Of a DNA stretch of 64,000 bases, positions 11,650-23,330 are shown one piece after another. Made by a program: the position numbers and the translations under genes. This DNA is from Coptis chinensis (lineage: Eukaryota; Streptophyta; Magnoliopsida; Ranunculales; Ranunculaceae), in contig CM027379.1 in assembly GCA_015680905.1 (NCBI GenBank), positions 95,903,001 through 95,967,000 on the forward strand, given 5' to 3'. Within the stretch, counting starts at the first letter, position 1; the number at the start of each line of letters is the position of its first letter. The notes under the pieces are model-generated. The model searched no databases and had not been told where the DNA came from. It saw only the letters and a program-made list of their open reading frames with translations.

Positions 11650-14600
11650 AGAAAAGCAAAATGTCAAGCTGGCTAGTCTGTAACACGATTCTTGAGCAAG
11701 CGCAACTCCTCAACTAGATGCCAGTTTTCCTACACCACACGACCTGTATTCTCCTCACTTAGACGCCGGTCACTTTCCATAGCTCGTAACACATTCTTGG
11801 ATTCCCTGAGCTTATCAACTAAAGTAATCAGTTATAAGTCTTTAGACGCAATCATCTCATCACGAGCAGTCAGTGTTTCTCTAAGTCGATGGCATTCCTC
11901 CAACAAAGTGGTAACGTGGTCTCATGAACGTTGAAGTTCTAGCTCAGCCTCAGCACAAGCCTCACGAAAAAGGGTGGAAGACTTAATCAAGACCTCCTCG
12001 ACATGTTGAAAAGATAGTGAAAATGGTACCGAACCGGAACAAGGGCCTTTTCTAACTCTTTTAGCAGAACAATTATCTGCAGAATTGTCTCTCACTTTGT
12101 GGTTCCCGGAGTGACTAGAGACATGGACAGAGCGAGCCGACTGTACATCATCCGTAGCATCAGGAATAACATAACGAGTACCCCCTCCATGGTTCTGCTC
12201 AGCGACGACACCAGAGGCGGTGACTTCAACAACACCCTCAACATGTGGATGTTCTCTAGAGCCTCGCATAACAACTGGAGAAGGCAGGATATAAGTAGAC
12301 TTGGAGATGGCAGCTCGTGGAGAATGCAAACCCGAGCTGCAGGATCTCAAGCTAGGATCAGGATTCCTCATGGTAATCAATGGAACATCGTCTTCGTCAA
12401 GAATAATAGATGTAACACCGACACCGTGCAGGATTCTCTACCCTATCACCTATGTCACAATTCTGAGCACCATCACCCAATGAGCCAGGGAGGATGATAT
12501 CTAAAAGAGCAATACGAGGAAGCATCCTCAATGCCATAGGTTTAACACATACTTCATTTCCCTTTTTTGAAGCTCCAGCAGTACTTGTCGGGCATCATAG
12601 ACTGAAGAGGATGAACAAGGTATGCGGCCACCCATGCAACGATTGTATCAAGGTAACTCAAGTCCCTAATAGTCTCTGGGAGGCCAAACAAGGCTTGAAG
12701 GTTATGCTGAACCACATTCTCATCAACTTCACTCACCACAGCATCAGAAATCCAAGTATCTGTTAAAGAAAGAACTAAATTGAGCTGCAGAACAAAGAAA
12801 ACTATGGACGAAGAAAATAATTTCTTTAGGAGCTCACCTGAGAAATTATTTGGAACATCCATTCCGCAACCTGCCCATCCTTGAACTCTATAGGCTGGTG
12901 TATACCATGTTAAGTAATGAGTAGGGGAATGTATGAACTTCCTATCCGGAGAGACAAAGTCAACTGTGAAGAAAGGAATGTCCTTCAAAATCCTTTTCTT
13001 GGGCTTGAGCATAAGATACATCTCTGTTGTTCCAAATCTGATGCCATAAGATTGACAGATGTAGCGGACTCGGCTCATTACCAAATAGAACAGGATCATC
13101 ATCTGCCCAGGTGCAAGCCCCCACCAATTTAGCAATCTAGACATCACCTTCTCCAAGGGAAGTCTCATACCGTATTGTAGCTGAGCATAAGAAACGACCA
13201 TTTCATTTTCAGCAACCGGGAGTGCCAAGTCATCATGCTTATGTACTCTCGGGTATACCAAAACTCTTGTAAAGGTGTTCAGGATGGAACAGTGAAGTAC
13301 CCCAATTGAGCGGTAAATTGCTTCTAGCAGTCCACCTAAGCATAGGCATAACATTGCCAGTAGTGGCTTGCTCAGTGTTAGCTTCAGCATCATCCTCACC
13401 GTTATCATCAGAATCAATATCGACGGACGGAGCCCTATAAGCCAACATATCATCCTTTAGAGTGAACATATTTTCAGCATCGAGCAACTACCATGGACTC
13501 TCTAAGTCTATGGGAATCTCCATGCCATATAAAAAAAAAAAAAAAAAAAGGTTTATCGGTCAAAGTCAACGCTGACTGGGTGGCGGTCAGAGCCGACTGG
13601 TCAAAGTTAGACAAGGGAAGATCTTAATGGACTAAACTGTACAGTCTAGCCTCAACATGGAGCAGCACCAAATCATTTTTCTAAAAGGAGGGTTAAGTGG
13701 TCCATCCATATATAGCTAGAGTATGTACACTATCATTCCCTATCTTACTTCATCTAGATTTCATGCTCATCTAGAAGCAAATCTGATGATAGGTGGTTGA
13801 AGCCAAACCGTGTGGCGTCATTGAGGAAAAGTATGGTATCGTTATTTCCTATTTCTACTTCAGGAAAGAAAAAACAAAGAAACGAAAGAGGTAAGTACTG
13901 GAAATGAGTTTTGGACCGTATACCTTGGATTCTCAGCCACACAGTGGCCTCCATTAGTCCTCCTTAGACGTCGAGACCTCCGACGAGGTAGATCTATTAC
14001 AACATGTTTGCCATGCCGCTCACCACCACCATCAATCCTTTTATCTTTATCTTGATTAACACCACCACTTCCTCCATTAATAGCCCCATTTCTAATCTTT
14101 TTCTTTTCACCCACATCACCATTCATGTCCCTTGGGATTTCCATTGTGTTTATCATGGAAATGTAAGCCTTTGTGAAGAGATGAGCATACCTAAAAATCC
14201 TTTTTTGACTTTGGTTTTTGTTAAGTGAAAGTCTTCACTCCAAGTAACCATTGGATAATTCCATTAGCCGGATATCATTTCCATCTTCTAAAAATAGAAA
14301 TATCTTTTATGACTATTTTTAGTTATGATAGGGATATATTTTGAGCATTGACCTTTATCCATTGGACACTTCCAGTTATGAAAGGGGTTTTTTCGGCATC
14401 AATTTTTGAAGAAATCTGGAAATACGGGTATATCAGCATTGGCATGCTTGTTCGAAAGAAACGTTATCGGATTCTCTTTCTCTTCTCTGCCACGTGGCTG
14501 CTCCGCATGATAGAGAGGGGGCGATGTGTGGACCCTCATAAATGGTCCACATGGCATTACCTGATCCTCCTCATTTGTGGCCTTATTGGATCGACTTGTG

Positions 14601-15133
14601 TAATGAAACATCCAACTTGATGGAATGCTCAGCAGTATAATGCCTCTATGGACCAGCTGGACATGACACCTAGACTAGACCCTTCATATCTGCAGGCCTA
14701 GCCCTGGTTCGTAGCGAGGGCACAGCATGGCATGTGGGCCAAGCCTCACTATAAGCCCGTAATCAGCTGAAAACAAGGACCAGCCGGATCTCACAGAATC
14801 TGGAGATTTTGACTCTATCCAATGTAACTGAAAACTAGGGATAAGGATCCATATCCAGAGATTCCCTAGTTTTTCGGATGGTTACATATTAAAGGGTTTT
14901 CACCAACAGAACTACATTGGAAGCTCTATACTCCGTAGACTTTCAGAGACTTGATCCCTCTGGGGTATGTAGGCAGCCACTGAACTAAAAAGTGGTTCAA
15001 TCTCAATATCTCGAACAAACCAATTCATCGTTACTTAAATATTCTATGCATAATTCTATAGGTGGTGATTTCAGAAGGTCAGTTTCTTAAGAGTGTTTTG
15101 GTAGATCTGTAGCTTACAGTTTTTGCCCCGACA
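11650..15133 (-). mobile_element. Fossil retroelement with gypsy-type Gag-like region
   Basis: Three kinds of coding remnant lie in a row on the - strand. 13860-14156 is an Arg/Gly-rich N-terminal-like stretch. 12554-13487 has similarity in style to the Pfam 'putative gypsy type transposon' domain, with the phrase LLNWWGLAPGQ. 11692-12380 is a Ser-rich linker followed by a Glu/Arg/Leu coiled coil. The right edge 15133 is set by TGTCGGGG read on the - strand, a typical LTR start, exactly where AG-peptide sequence begins. The phrase near 14960 (tatgtaggcagcc) is common in plant LTR ends. The element is clearly broken, with several breaks. Family is uncertain. Confidence 0.45.
13530..13548. repeat. 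Poly(A) tract
   Basis: A run of about 19 A residues interrupts the fossil coding region. It has no evident function. Confidence 0.7.
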
Positions 15134-15496
15134 CTTATAATCTTCTGGCTGCAGGGCTTGCAATTGATCAAAGGATAGAGTATGTACTGATGTTCGCAGC
15201 TTTGCTGCTCACCTATATCATTCACTAGCTAGCAAGATTCTTATCAAAGATAAACAGATTGACAGAAAGATTTGTTGCCATTAGTCTCATTGTTTTGTAA
15301 TTGATTTGCTCATTCTTTGTAGTTTGTTTAAGGGGACCCTTACTCTTTTCGCTCATTTTGTACTCTCCTTTCCCTTACACCTTATATGAAAACTGGTTTG
15401 AATTTTGCAATTTTGTTTCAACTTAGTCTTTTTTGTTTGGCTGAATTTTCAATTTAGCCTCTTAGAGAAAAGTATATATATATATATATATATATT
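15134..15496 (+). pseudogene. AG-peptide copy A: exon 2 and 3' UTR only
   Basis: The acceptor ctgcag at 15149-15154 is followed by a 74-nt exon (15155-15228) that reads through to a stop and encodes the same C-terminal tail as the intact gene at 40880-40953 (DQ-I-YVLM, AALLLTYIIH). The exon length equals that of the intact gene, and the frame is open. The 3' UTR up to 15475 also matches 40954-41165. No exon 1 is present: the intron is cut at 15134 by the fossil retroelement, so the copy cannot give a secreted peptide as it stands, unless an exon 1 lies left of the window. The 3' UTR is interrupted by the Copia-type element at 15497. A (TA)n run lies at 15474-15495. Confidence 0.75.
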
Positions 15497-15770
15497 TGTA
15501 GAATTCCATATTAGTGGTGATGCTAGGAGAGTTGTGACATAGATATAATGAGAGAAAACCAAGAAAAAGAAGAATTTAGAAGAGAGTAAACTAGAATAAT
15601 TGGATTAGAGTTCTTGTATATTAATTGTTCTCTACCCAGAGTTACATACTTATACTAAACTAAAATATGATAATAGAAACTACTAGATATGAATGTCCAC
15701 ACTTATAGAAACATGGGACTTTCCATATTGGACATATTCTAATACTGCCATATTCTAATACTCCCCCTCA
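15497..15770 (-). repeat. LTR of the Copia-type element (3' side)
   Basis: It matches 17135-17392 and adds a 16-bp repetition of attctaata near its inner edge. It is preceded on the - strand by the purine tract. Confidence 0.75.
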
Positions 15771-15920
15771 AGCTGTAATGCCGCAAACTTGCAAATTGCA
15801 GCTTGAATGGCAAAAAGAAAAGATAATAATACAGCTCTTCCTTTCGCATCTGTCTTTAGTTGAAGAACTCGAACAACTGTTGAGACGTTCTGGAAGTGAA
15901 ACTGTCGGTTTAGGCAATGG

Positions 15921-16160
15921 CAAACAATAACACTGATTTGATGTGAGCTTCTTGGTTGCTACTACCAATATCACTGTTGAAGTCTTGCATAACATAAATT
16001 GCAAACAATAACAGTGATTTGATGTGAGCTTCTTGGCTGCTTGTATCAATATCATCATTGTTGAAGTCTTGCATAACATAAATTGCAAACAATAACAGTG
16101 ATTTGATGTGAGCTTCTTGGCTGCTACTATCAATATCATTGTTAAAGTCTTACAAAATAT
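15921..16160 (-). repeat. Threefold tandem repeat of 81-84 bp in the Copia-type element
   Basis: Units start at 15921, 16002 and 16086 (caaacaataaca...gatgtgagcttcttgg). Read on the - strand they encode repeated peptides of the type HIKSLLLFAIYVMQDFN. The repeats probably expanded by slippage; there is no sign of a functional protein. Confidence 0.75.
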
Positions 16161-17134
16161 TGTTCTGGGTACTCCTGAATACTGAAACATGAGTGTAGTT
16201 TAGGCTTGATTGCTATCTGGAAATATGAGTGCTGAATAGTGGTGATGTCATATTGTTGAGATGCAAAGAAGTAAGTTCGCCAAGACATGATGGAATATGG
16301 AGACATGAGTACTCTTCCTCATACATCTCCATATTCTCTTTACCTCATATACTACTGAATGTCTTCATATCTCCCTATTCTGAGTACTCCTGAATACTAA
16401 AACATGAGTATAGTTTAGGCTTGACTGCTACTTGGAAACCCAAACATCCATAACGACATACAAACGATACTACCCCTCCAATCCTGGACGAGAGTGTAAA
16501 CTACCTTCTAAAGGCTTGATACTTCAAAAATCTCAAAAACTGATGTGTGGAGGCTAGAGCGCATGCCCGCCTTCGTCAAGGCATATTGGAGCGCGCCCGT
16601 GCCCTCTACTCTTCCAACTTCCAATACTCAGGGCACGTGCACCCCTTGGACCTGGTTATACTTGAGAGCGCACGCGCCCTCTTCTCTGAATAAAAAAAAC
16701 GGCAAACAGTACTGAAACCAACCTTTGGCGTGCGCACCTAGCAGAAGGCTTAGACTAAGCGCATGAGTGCCTCATCCAATACTAACTTCAGAGACTCCGG
16801 GATACAGAGAGGTTGTTCCCCTCTTATCAATACTAAGACAAAGAGATTGCGGTTAATTATGGAACTCATAATACTTAAACATGACAATGAACAGTGCGGT
16901 GAATACTACCACCAGTGAACATTGCGGTGAACAGTAAACCCGCGAACAAAGAAAGATTGAAACTTCAATTGAGATATAAGACCTTCTTCTTGTGAGAAAG
17001 TTTGAAACTTAACTTGAATACTAAAAAATTGAAAAAGAATTGATTTTTTTTTCTTCTTCTTGTATACTAATTTTAGGAGATGCCTCTCCTAGCATACCAC
17101 TAAACTTATATTTGAACCTAATGCTCCGATAACA

Positions 17135-17392
17135 TGTAGAATTTCATGTTAGTGGTGATGCTACGAGAGTTGTGACATTGATATAATGAGAGAAAACCAA
17201 GAAAAAGAAGAATTTAGAAGATAGTAGGCTAGAATAATAGGGTTAGAGTTATTGTATATTAATTGTTCCCTACCCAGAGTTACATACTTATACTAAACTA
17301 TAATATGATAATATAAACTACTAGATATGGATGTCCACACTTATAGAAACGTGGGACTTTCCAAATTGGACATATTCTAATACTATTTAGGA
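17135..17392 (-). repeat. LTR of the Copia-type element (5' side)
   Basis: It matches 15497-15770. On the - strand it is followed immediately by the primer-binding-like sequence TGTTATCGGAGC. Confidence 0.75.
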
Positions 17393-17397
17393 ATTTT

Positions 17398-17772
17398 CAA
17401 CTTAGTCCCTTACACCTTAACATTGTTGTGCTTCTTTTTATGGTTGTGCTTCTTAATGCTCACCTAGCACCTAAATGGCCTATTTGTGCTAGCTGCTATC
17501 AGTAGAATTTCCACTCGATGTTGTAATATGATGCCAACTAATATCCATTAAGATATACAATCAAAGAACTTCCTACGCCTCAGTGTCTGATCAAGGGCAT
17601 CAACTCTGGAGAAACATTCTTATTGCATTCGCCACAAATTTTGTTTACGAAAGGTACCGAAGGAATGTTTTAATTTATGTCTATGGTTGCAACATTGTTA
17701 GAAAGACTTCTCTCATGTTGCTTATAGTCTTCTGGTTGCAAGGGTTACGATAGATCAAGGGATAGCGTATAT
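17398..17772 (+). pseudogene. AG-peptide copy B: intron end and start of exon 2
   Basis: Positions 17420-17772 follow the intron of the intact AG-peptide gene (40545-40915) base for base with few changes. The 3' splice site reads gcaa instead of gcag (about 17739-17742), and the exon starts gggttacgatagatcaaggg but is cut at 17772 by a LINE. Sequence resembling the end of the same exon resumes at 25191 (tcactagcaagattcgg). About 35 bases of the exon are missing at the junction, so the LINE insertion came with loss of target sequence. No exon 1 lies upstream; instead it abuts the 3' UTR of copy A. This is a dead copy. Confidence 0.75.
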
Positions 17773-18182
17773 CTTTTTTTTGTTTTGCTAAGGATAATTT
17801 GTATTAAGCAAAAAAGACGGTTACAATGAAAGAATCATTAGTACTGGAGGCACTACTGTGCAAGTCTCCTCATTATATTGTTTTGGTCTTTGAGCATTGA
17901 TATGAAATCTGCTCTATAGTTCCACCATTGCTTGGCACCTTTAGGAAGAGACACCCCCATTCTAGCGCATGCATCTGCTGAGAAGTTGACTTCTCTCCAA
18001 GTTAAGGGGATGAGGAGCCATTGCATTTTCTTTTGAACCCTCTCCCATGCTCCCTTGCACTACCAATAAACTTGTTTGTGCTGAAATGCTACTGTCACTA
18101 CTGTAGAATTCATCTGAACCCAAAGCTTAGCCCATCCTAGTTCTAGAACTGTTCCTACAACACCATAACCAAAGTCCTCCCT
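17773..18182 (-). mobile_element. 5'-truncated LINE 3' end with RNase H remnant
   Basis: The - strand encodes an RNase H-like tail (RVQKKMQWLLIPLTWREVNF, then SADACARMGVSLPKGAKQWW) followed by a 3' UTR and a short A-rich tail (complement of tttttttt at 17774-17781). Internal stops are present. This is the 3' end of a plant L1-type LINE, related to but distinct from the longer LINE starting near 18480. Confidence 0.7.
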
Positions 18183-18480
18183 GTATAAGTACCGCACCCT
18201 TGAGTGTAGTACGTCAACACAACACTGCAACTACCCAAGCTGATAGTTTTCTGGAACACCTCGGGATTGAATTCACAGTTGATGGAGGGGGATTAGGGAG
18301 CCCAGGATTGCAAACCTTAATGAATGACTTGCTAGGGAGAGCAGGGGATTGACACCCACTACGGAAACTCGACACCTTCAGGTAGTATTGCCCAGTGCCA
18401 TCAGCTAAGGAGATAGAAGCAACACAAAAACCACCTAGAAGGCAATTCTCCCTATAAGCCGAAACCCCAATGACGACAAC
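18183..18480 (-). other. Insert of unknown origin between two LINE ends
   Basis: About 290 bp separate the two RNase H regions. The - strand holds an open frame of about 87 codons with Cys, Pro and Ser (phrases GGFCVASISLADGTGQYYLK and SFRSGCQSPALPSKSFIKVC) that does not read like LINE sequence. It could be a captured host exon. I do not recognise the gene, and the exact borders are unclear. Confidence 0.35.
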
Positions 18481-18519
18481 ATAATAGGAGCACTACTGTG
18501 CATGTCCCCTCAATGCATA

Positions 18520-18990
18520 TTAAGAATCAAATCCGAAGTATGTAGAGTTAGGGTCTTCAATCCTCGGGATAAAGTCTGCTCGATAGTTCCACCATTGTTT
18601 TACACCTTTGGGTAATGACGCTCCTTTCCTTGCACAAGAGTCTGCTGAGAAATTCGTTTCTCGCCATGTAAATGAAATGAGAAGCCACTCCATTTTGTGT
18701 CGTGCCTGTTCCCAAGCAGCCTTGCACTGCCAATGGACTTTATTTATGTTGAAAGCTACTGCTAATGAGGAAGAGTCTGTTTGAATCCAAAGCCTAGTCC
18801 AACCTAGCTCTAATGCCTTTGTTATGCATTCAACAATTGTCTTGCATTCTGTGACATAGCATGTACACACCCCTAGTCCTCCTATCAGAGTACCATGTAC
18901 CACCCCATTGTTGTCCCTAAATATAACTCCCTACCCTGCCAGCCCAGGATTTCCTCTACTCAAGCCATCTGTGTTTGCTTTCAAAATGCT
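18520..18990 (-). pseudogene. LINE ORF2 RNase H domain
   Basis: The frame 18520-18903 (127 codons) carries the RNase H features of plant LINEs: an E in the phrase TECKTIVECITKALELGW, a D in IQTDSSSLAVAF, the linker CKAAWEQARHKMEWLLISFT, and NFSADSCARKGASLPKG with the last conserved D. The preceding part continues in another frame to about 18990 (NTDG-RGNPG-like, the first conserved D). It would degrade RNA in the RNA-DNA hybrid during retrotransposition. Frame breaks show it is not functional. Confidence 0.75.
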
Positions 18991-19365
18991 TAGAAGAGGG
19001 GGAAGCCAGTAACATTGATGCATCTTTGGGGCCTTTCTTGGTCGAGATTAAACTCCCAATATGTGGAGAGTAGCAAGATCTTGGCAAAAGTTACTCATGT
19101 GACCTTCAGAAGAGTTGTAGGCTGAGTGAATTGCCAATTTTATTTGGGACCAGACCTTGACATGACTTGGAGTTCCCCCATTATAGACGACTTTGTTCCT
19201 CGCATTCTAGACATATACCATGCATGAGATAGTAGCAGCGGACCAAATGTCCTTTAGTATTGGGCTCTAGTTTCTACAGACATTAGGGAGATCTTGAAAG
19301 TTGGAGATGTCCCCATTAATATGAAAGATGTCTTTCAAATATATGATTCCACTGTTTGAAGGCAA

Positions 19366-19743
19366 GGCCCAAAATTTCGATATCGTTTAATATATCGGTG
19401 TACCCAAAAACCGAGATATATCGGATATATCGGATATCTCGGTTTTTGGTGACCAAATCAAAAAGTTTCTAAAATATCGGATATCTCACCGATATATCTC
19501 GGATATCTCGGATATCTCATGTCCTATTTCGGAAATTTCAATATTAAATTATTAAAAATTGGTCAAAAAGTCAACCGATATATATCGATTATATCGAAAT
19601 ATCGATTATATCGGGATATAAACTTTCATATCGGAAATTCGATATATCTCGAAAAAAAGGGGTTTAATATTCGTGGATATATCTTGGAAATATCGAAATT
19701 TATCGATATATGATATCGGATATCTCGGCGATATTTTGGGCCA
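19366..19743. mobile_element. ATATCG-rich MITE inside the LINE
   Basis: The ends are inverted repeats (GGCCCAAAATTTCGATATC at the left, its partner ending gatattttgggcca at the right). The element is flanked by a 12-13 bp direct repeat tgtttgaaggcaa (19353-19365 and 19744-19756). The interior is full of the palindromic words gatatc, tcgata and ccgatatat, so the transcript could fold heavily. It has no coding potential. The long target repeat does not fit hAT (8) or the commonest Mutator (9) size, so the superfamily is open. Confidence 0.75.
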
Positions 19744-20223
19744 TGTTTGAAGGCAAATGGAAATGTAAAAATTATGTGTCTCTTTGTCTCTTCATTTTTG
19801 TGACATAGGCAACACCTTAAGCTTGAAGCCAACTTGAAGTTTCTTACTCTCAGATTATCATCAGTGATGCATGACACCCTGTAAGATCATCCAGCCCACC
19901 CCTTCTATCCTTGGTTGAATTTTTGACTTCCATAGAAACTTTTCCCAAGGGGGCTTAGGCATTTTCTTTCTAATAGCTTCAAAGGCTGTGCAGACCTTGA
20001 AGTTGCCGTCGGGGGAAGGTTGCCATATCATTGCATCTACAATTTCTAGACATGGTTGAGGGAGATGATTGACTTAAAAGCCTAGTCTATTTAGGGCCAT
20101 AACCATGTCAGGTGAGAAGCTCCACTGGTCTCCATTAATGCAATCACTAAGTTTTGCATTCTTATTTGCCCAAAAAAAGGTATCACTACCTTCTATTCTA
20201 TCACAAATGGCTTTATTCCCAAA

Positions 20224-21440
20224 CTAGTTATCCTTCCACAATTGAATGTCACGACTATTGCCTATGCACCAACCAGTATGGGCTTTCATTTCCTTTAGAG
20301 CCCACTTTACTCCAGTCCAAACAATGGAAGACTTTCTTGAGGACCAATCACCATTCCTTGTTGTGTATTTCCCCCTCATAAAATTAGCCCAGTCATTGTC
20401 TTCATTAAGTAAGCTCCAAGCCATCTTCATTATCATGGAGAGATTGATGTCCTTTAGACTATGAAGCTCAAGCCCACCTTCTTCCAGGGGTTTGCAAGTT
20501 TTCTCCCATGATAGAGTCATAAGTTTCCTGCTCGATGGGCTACCATACCACACAAAGTTTCTGATAATAGTTCCGCACTCTCGAATCACAGGTTGTGGCC
20601 ACTTGTACAAATCCATATTGTATATAGGGATGCTACCCAATACATGTCTTGCTAGTACCACCCGTCCCTTAAAAGACATCATCTTGCCAGCCCAGCTAGC
20701 TGCTCGAGCTCTAATGTTTTCTATCATTGGTTCTAGAGTTGCTCTTGAAACTCTTCCAGTGATAAGAGGGACACCAAGGTACGGTATTTTTCAGGGAGAG
20801 AGCCCTCTTTGATTCCTAAAAGATTTTGAATCTCATTTTTTCTCTAAGTTTTCATTTCACTCAGAAAAATCTTACACTTCTCTTTGTTGATGTGCTGGCC
20901 CGATGATTCTTGATATCTGTCAATGAGGAGCGTAAGATGTTTAAGGAACCTTCTGTTTGCATTACTGAAAATAAAGTTGCCATCCACGAACATTAAGTGA
21001 GTAAGACTGGAGAACTTAGAATCAATGATCATTCGCTTGAATTTTCGGTTAACAGCCAACCACTCTATCTCTTTACTTAAACTATCTTCTGCGAATGCAA
21101 ATAGAAGGGGAGAGAGAGGGTCCCCCTGTCGAAGGCCTCTCCCAGCTGAAAAAAAATCCCACATGACCTCCATTTACGATGATTGAGATGTTGTTGTTAC
21201 AGATGGCTTCTTTGATCCAGTCAATCCACCTTTGAGCGTATCCAAATTGGGCTAAGACAGCCCATAGAAAATCCCAGTCAAGTGTATCGAAAGCTTGAGA
21301 TATGTCAAGTTTTATACCAATACTTCCTCCATATCTAGCGACCTTTAACTCAATAACTAGTTCAAAGGCTAAACCTATGGCTTGATGAGAGTTTCTTTGA
21401 GCAATAAAGCCATACAACTCCTTGGAAATGACCTGCAATT
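20224..21440 (-). pseudogene. LINE ORF2 reverse transcriptase, middle and C-terminal part
   Basis: Frames 21082-21438, 20844-21173 and 20224-20727 carry consecutive reverse-transcriptase motifs: KLDISQAFDTLDWDF (motif A), RGLRQGDPLSPLLF (motif B), then LTHLMFVDGNF where active LINEs have (Y/F)ADD, followed by the thumb region (SWAGKMMSFKGRVVLARHVL, W-KTCKPLEEGGLELHSLKD). The altered catalytic box and the frame changes show that it is inactive. Confidence 0.85.
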
Positions 21441-22958
21441 GGCATGAGTCTAATTGCTAGAATCTTTGTGATGACTTTGTAGGCAATGTTGGACAAGTAG
21501 ATTGGTTTGAATTTGCTAAGATGGTTTTCATTTCTTTCTTTAGGCACCAAAACTAGAAAATTGGAGTTGAAGTTGTTTCTCATTCTACTTTTTCTGAAGA
21601 AGTAGAGGACTGCATTGCTGAGATCTTGACCCACTATACCCCAACAAGCCTGAAAGAAGCTTCCCCCAAATCCATCTGGACCAAGAGAATTATTTGGGTC
21701 GAGTGCAAAGACTGCATGTTTAATTTCATCCGAAGTAGGCAACTTGACAAGTGAGACATTTTCTTGGTCAGTGACACTATGTGGAATAAGATTGATGAGC
21801 TCATGATCTTTAGTGTGCATCTGTCCCTTGAATTTAGATTCATATTGCTTCACTATGTGGTCAGAAATAGCGTCTTTAGCTTTTATCAAGTACCCATTAT
21901 CATCTTTAATTTCTCTGATCATAGATTTTGCCCTGTTCATCTTTGTCAATGCATGGAAGAATTTAGTGTTTCTATCCATGTCGTTGTCAAGCTTTGCTCT
22001 TGATTTTTGTTTCCGCATGAGCTCCTCTTGTTGCAATAGAGACTCCACCAAATTCTCTTTCATTGCTACTTCGTTTGCAAGAGTCTCGTTGTTGCAATCG
22101 AGCTCAAAACTTTGTTGAAGCTCTTCCAGATTTTTAGTTTCGAGAGAGATTTTGGAACCAAGATGACCAAATGAGTGCTTGTTCCAATTCTTTATTGCAT
22201 CTTTAAGTCTCTTTAGCTTCTGAGCTAGTATAAAGAGTTCATGACCCTCTATGTACTCCTCCCAGCTATTCTTAACTAGTGCCATAAAATTAGGGTGAGA
22301 GAGCCACATATTAAAGAACTTGAAAGGAGCATTTCTGGGCTTGGGGATGCTCTCATGCCATCCAATCAGAGGCGCATGGTCAGAACATAATCTTGCTACT
22401 ACTTTGTGACCCCAACTGGGGAAGGAATCCTGCCATTCCTTATTATAGAAAGCAAGATCAATACAGCCCATGATTCTTTTAGTTCCCCTTCTTTTATTAC
22501 TCCATGTATAAAATAAGCCTAAACAAGGAGCCTCTAGCAAAAAGTTGTTATCCATCTAGTCTCTAAAGTCACCCATTGCAGTGGGTGATGGCTATCTGCC
22601 ACCTTTTTTCTCCACAGTGCTTAGGTAAGAGTTGAAGTCTCCAATGATAAATGTTGGAATTTGGAGAGAGCATATGTGTGAGAGATCCTACCAAAGTTGT
22701 TTTCTATACAAGTAGAGAGAGTGAGCATGAACTATAGAAATAGATAGGCCTTGGCATTCTACTGTGATATGCTGATAAGACACTAATAACAGTAGGGTTC
22801 GATAAGGTAGCTTTCCAAAAGAGCCAAAGATTAGGGACTTTTTTACCAGAATCATTAGTTATCACCAAATGATGCATTCCGAGAGCTTGCAATTGTTGGG
22901 AAATGAAATTGACATGTACGATTTTTGGTTCCGCAATGCCCATAAAATCTGGATCCAA
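21362..22958 (-). pseudogene. LINE ORF2 endonuclease and RT N-terminus
   Basis: The frame 22704-22958 starts the AP-type endonuclease (DFMGIAEPKI-like, catalytic E). The frame 21362-22555 (397 codons) contains its end with the S-D-H motif (LCSDHAPLIG, catalytic D and H), a Lys/Glu-rich linker with coiled coil, then the RT fingers (TSDEIKHAVFALDPNNSLGP, ACWGIVGQDLSNAV, NFLVLVPK). The endonuclease would nick target DNA to prime reverse transcription. It is a remnant, separated into frames. Confidence 0.85.
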
Positions 22959-23330
22959 CTCTTTGATAAGCTTTTTGAGTCTTTCCTAGGATCTTGAGTT
23001 ACCAATCCCTCGAATATTCCAGAATAGGCACCTCATTATTAATCACAAAAATAAAATTTTATTCTAGGAATGAGAGGTTATCTCAGTTAGAAGAACTCTT
23101 TCCCACCGACTTTGGCAAAAGTGGGGAGGAGATCGACTGCAAGTTTTTCGGAGCTTTTCCTAAAAAGTCAACATCAAAGGCCATCTCGCCTTCGACAATG
23201 TTTGTCCAACTAATTCTCCTCAAGTTGTTTGATGCAATATCCGGAGGATCACAAGTCTTGGACATTACTGCCTTATCAAGCTTATTTAGGAGGTTAAGGA
23301 CCTGATTCGCCTCCTTCTCAACTGTTGAAG

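Larger units (their letters stand above)
15497..17392 (-). mobile_element. Small non-autonomous Copia-type LTR element
   Basis: Two direct repeats, 15497-15770 and 17135-17392, enclose about 1.36 kb. Read on the - strand, the upstream LTR ends TCTACA and is followed at once by TGTTATCGGAGC (17123-17134), close to the initiator-Met-tRNA primer site TGGTATCAGAGC. Before the downstream LTR is the purine tract GCTTGAGGGGGAG (15771-15783), the classic plant Copia pattern. Flanks atatt (15492-15496) and ctatt (17393-17397) are a near-perfect target repeat, and the empty site is visible in the paralogue near 26250-26265. There is no pol gene, so it is a TRIM/LARD-like non-autonomous fossil. LTR divergence is about 6 percent by eye. 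Confidence 0.8.

Noticed and set aside
12092-12497. Frames on both strands in the fossil region
   Set aside because: Shadows of the Gag-like/coil region in other frames.
15908-16160. Regularly spaced repeats that could recall a CRISPR array
   Set aside because: Units are contiguous tandem copies of 81-84 bp without spacers, inside a plant retroelement.
19519-19877. Open frames crossing the ATATCG-rich MITE
   Set aside because: Composition artefact of the MITE; the - strand frame also runs across the element border into LINE sequence.
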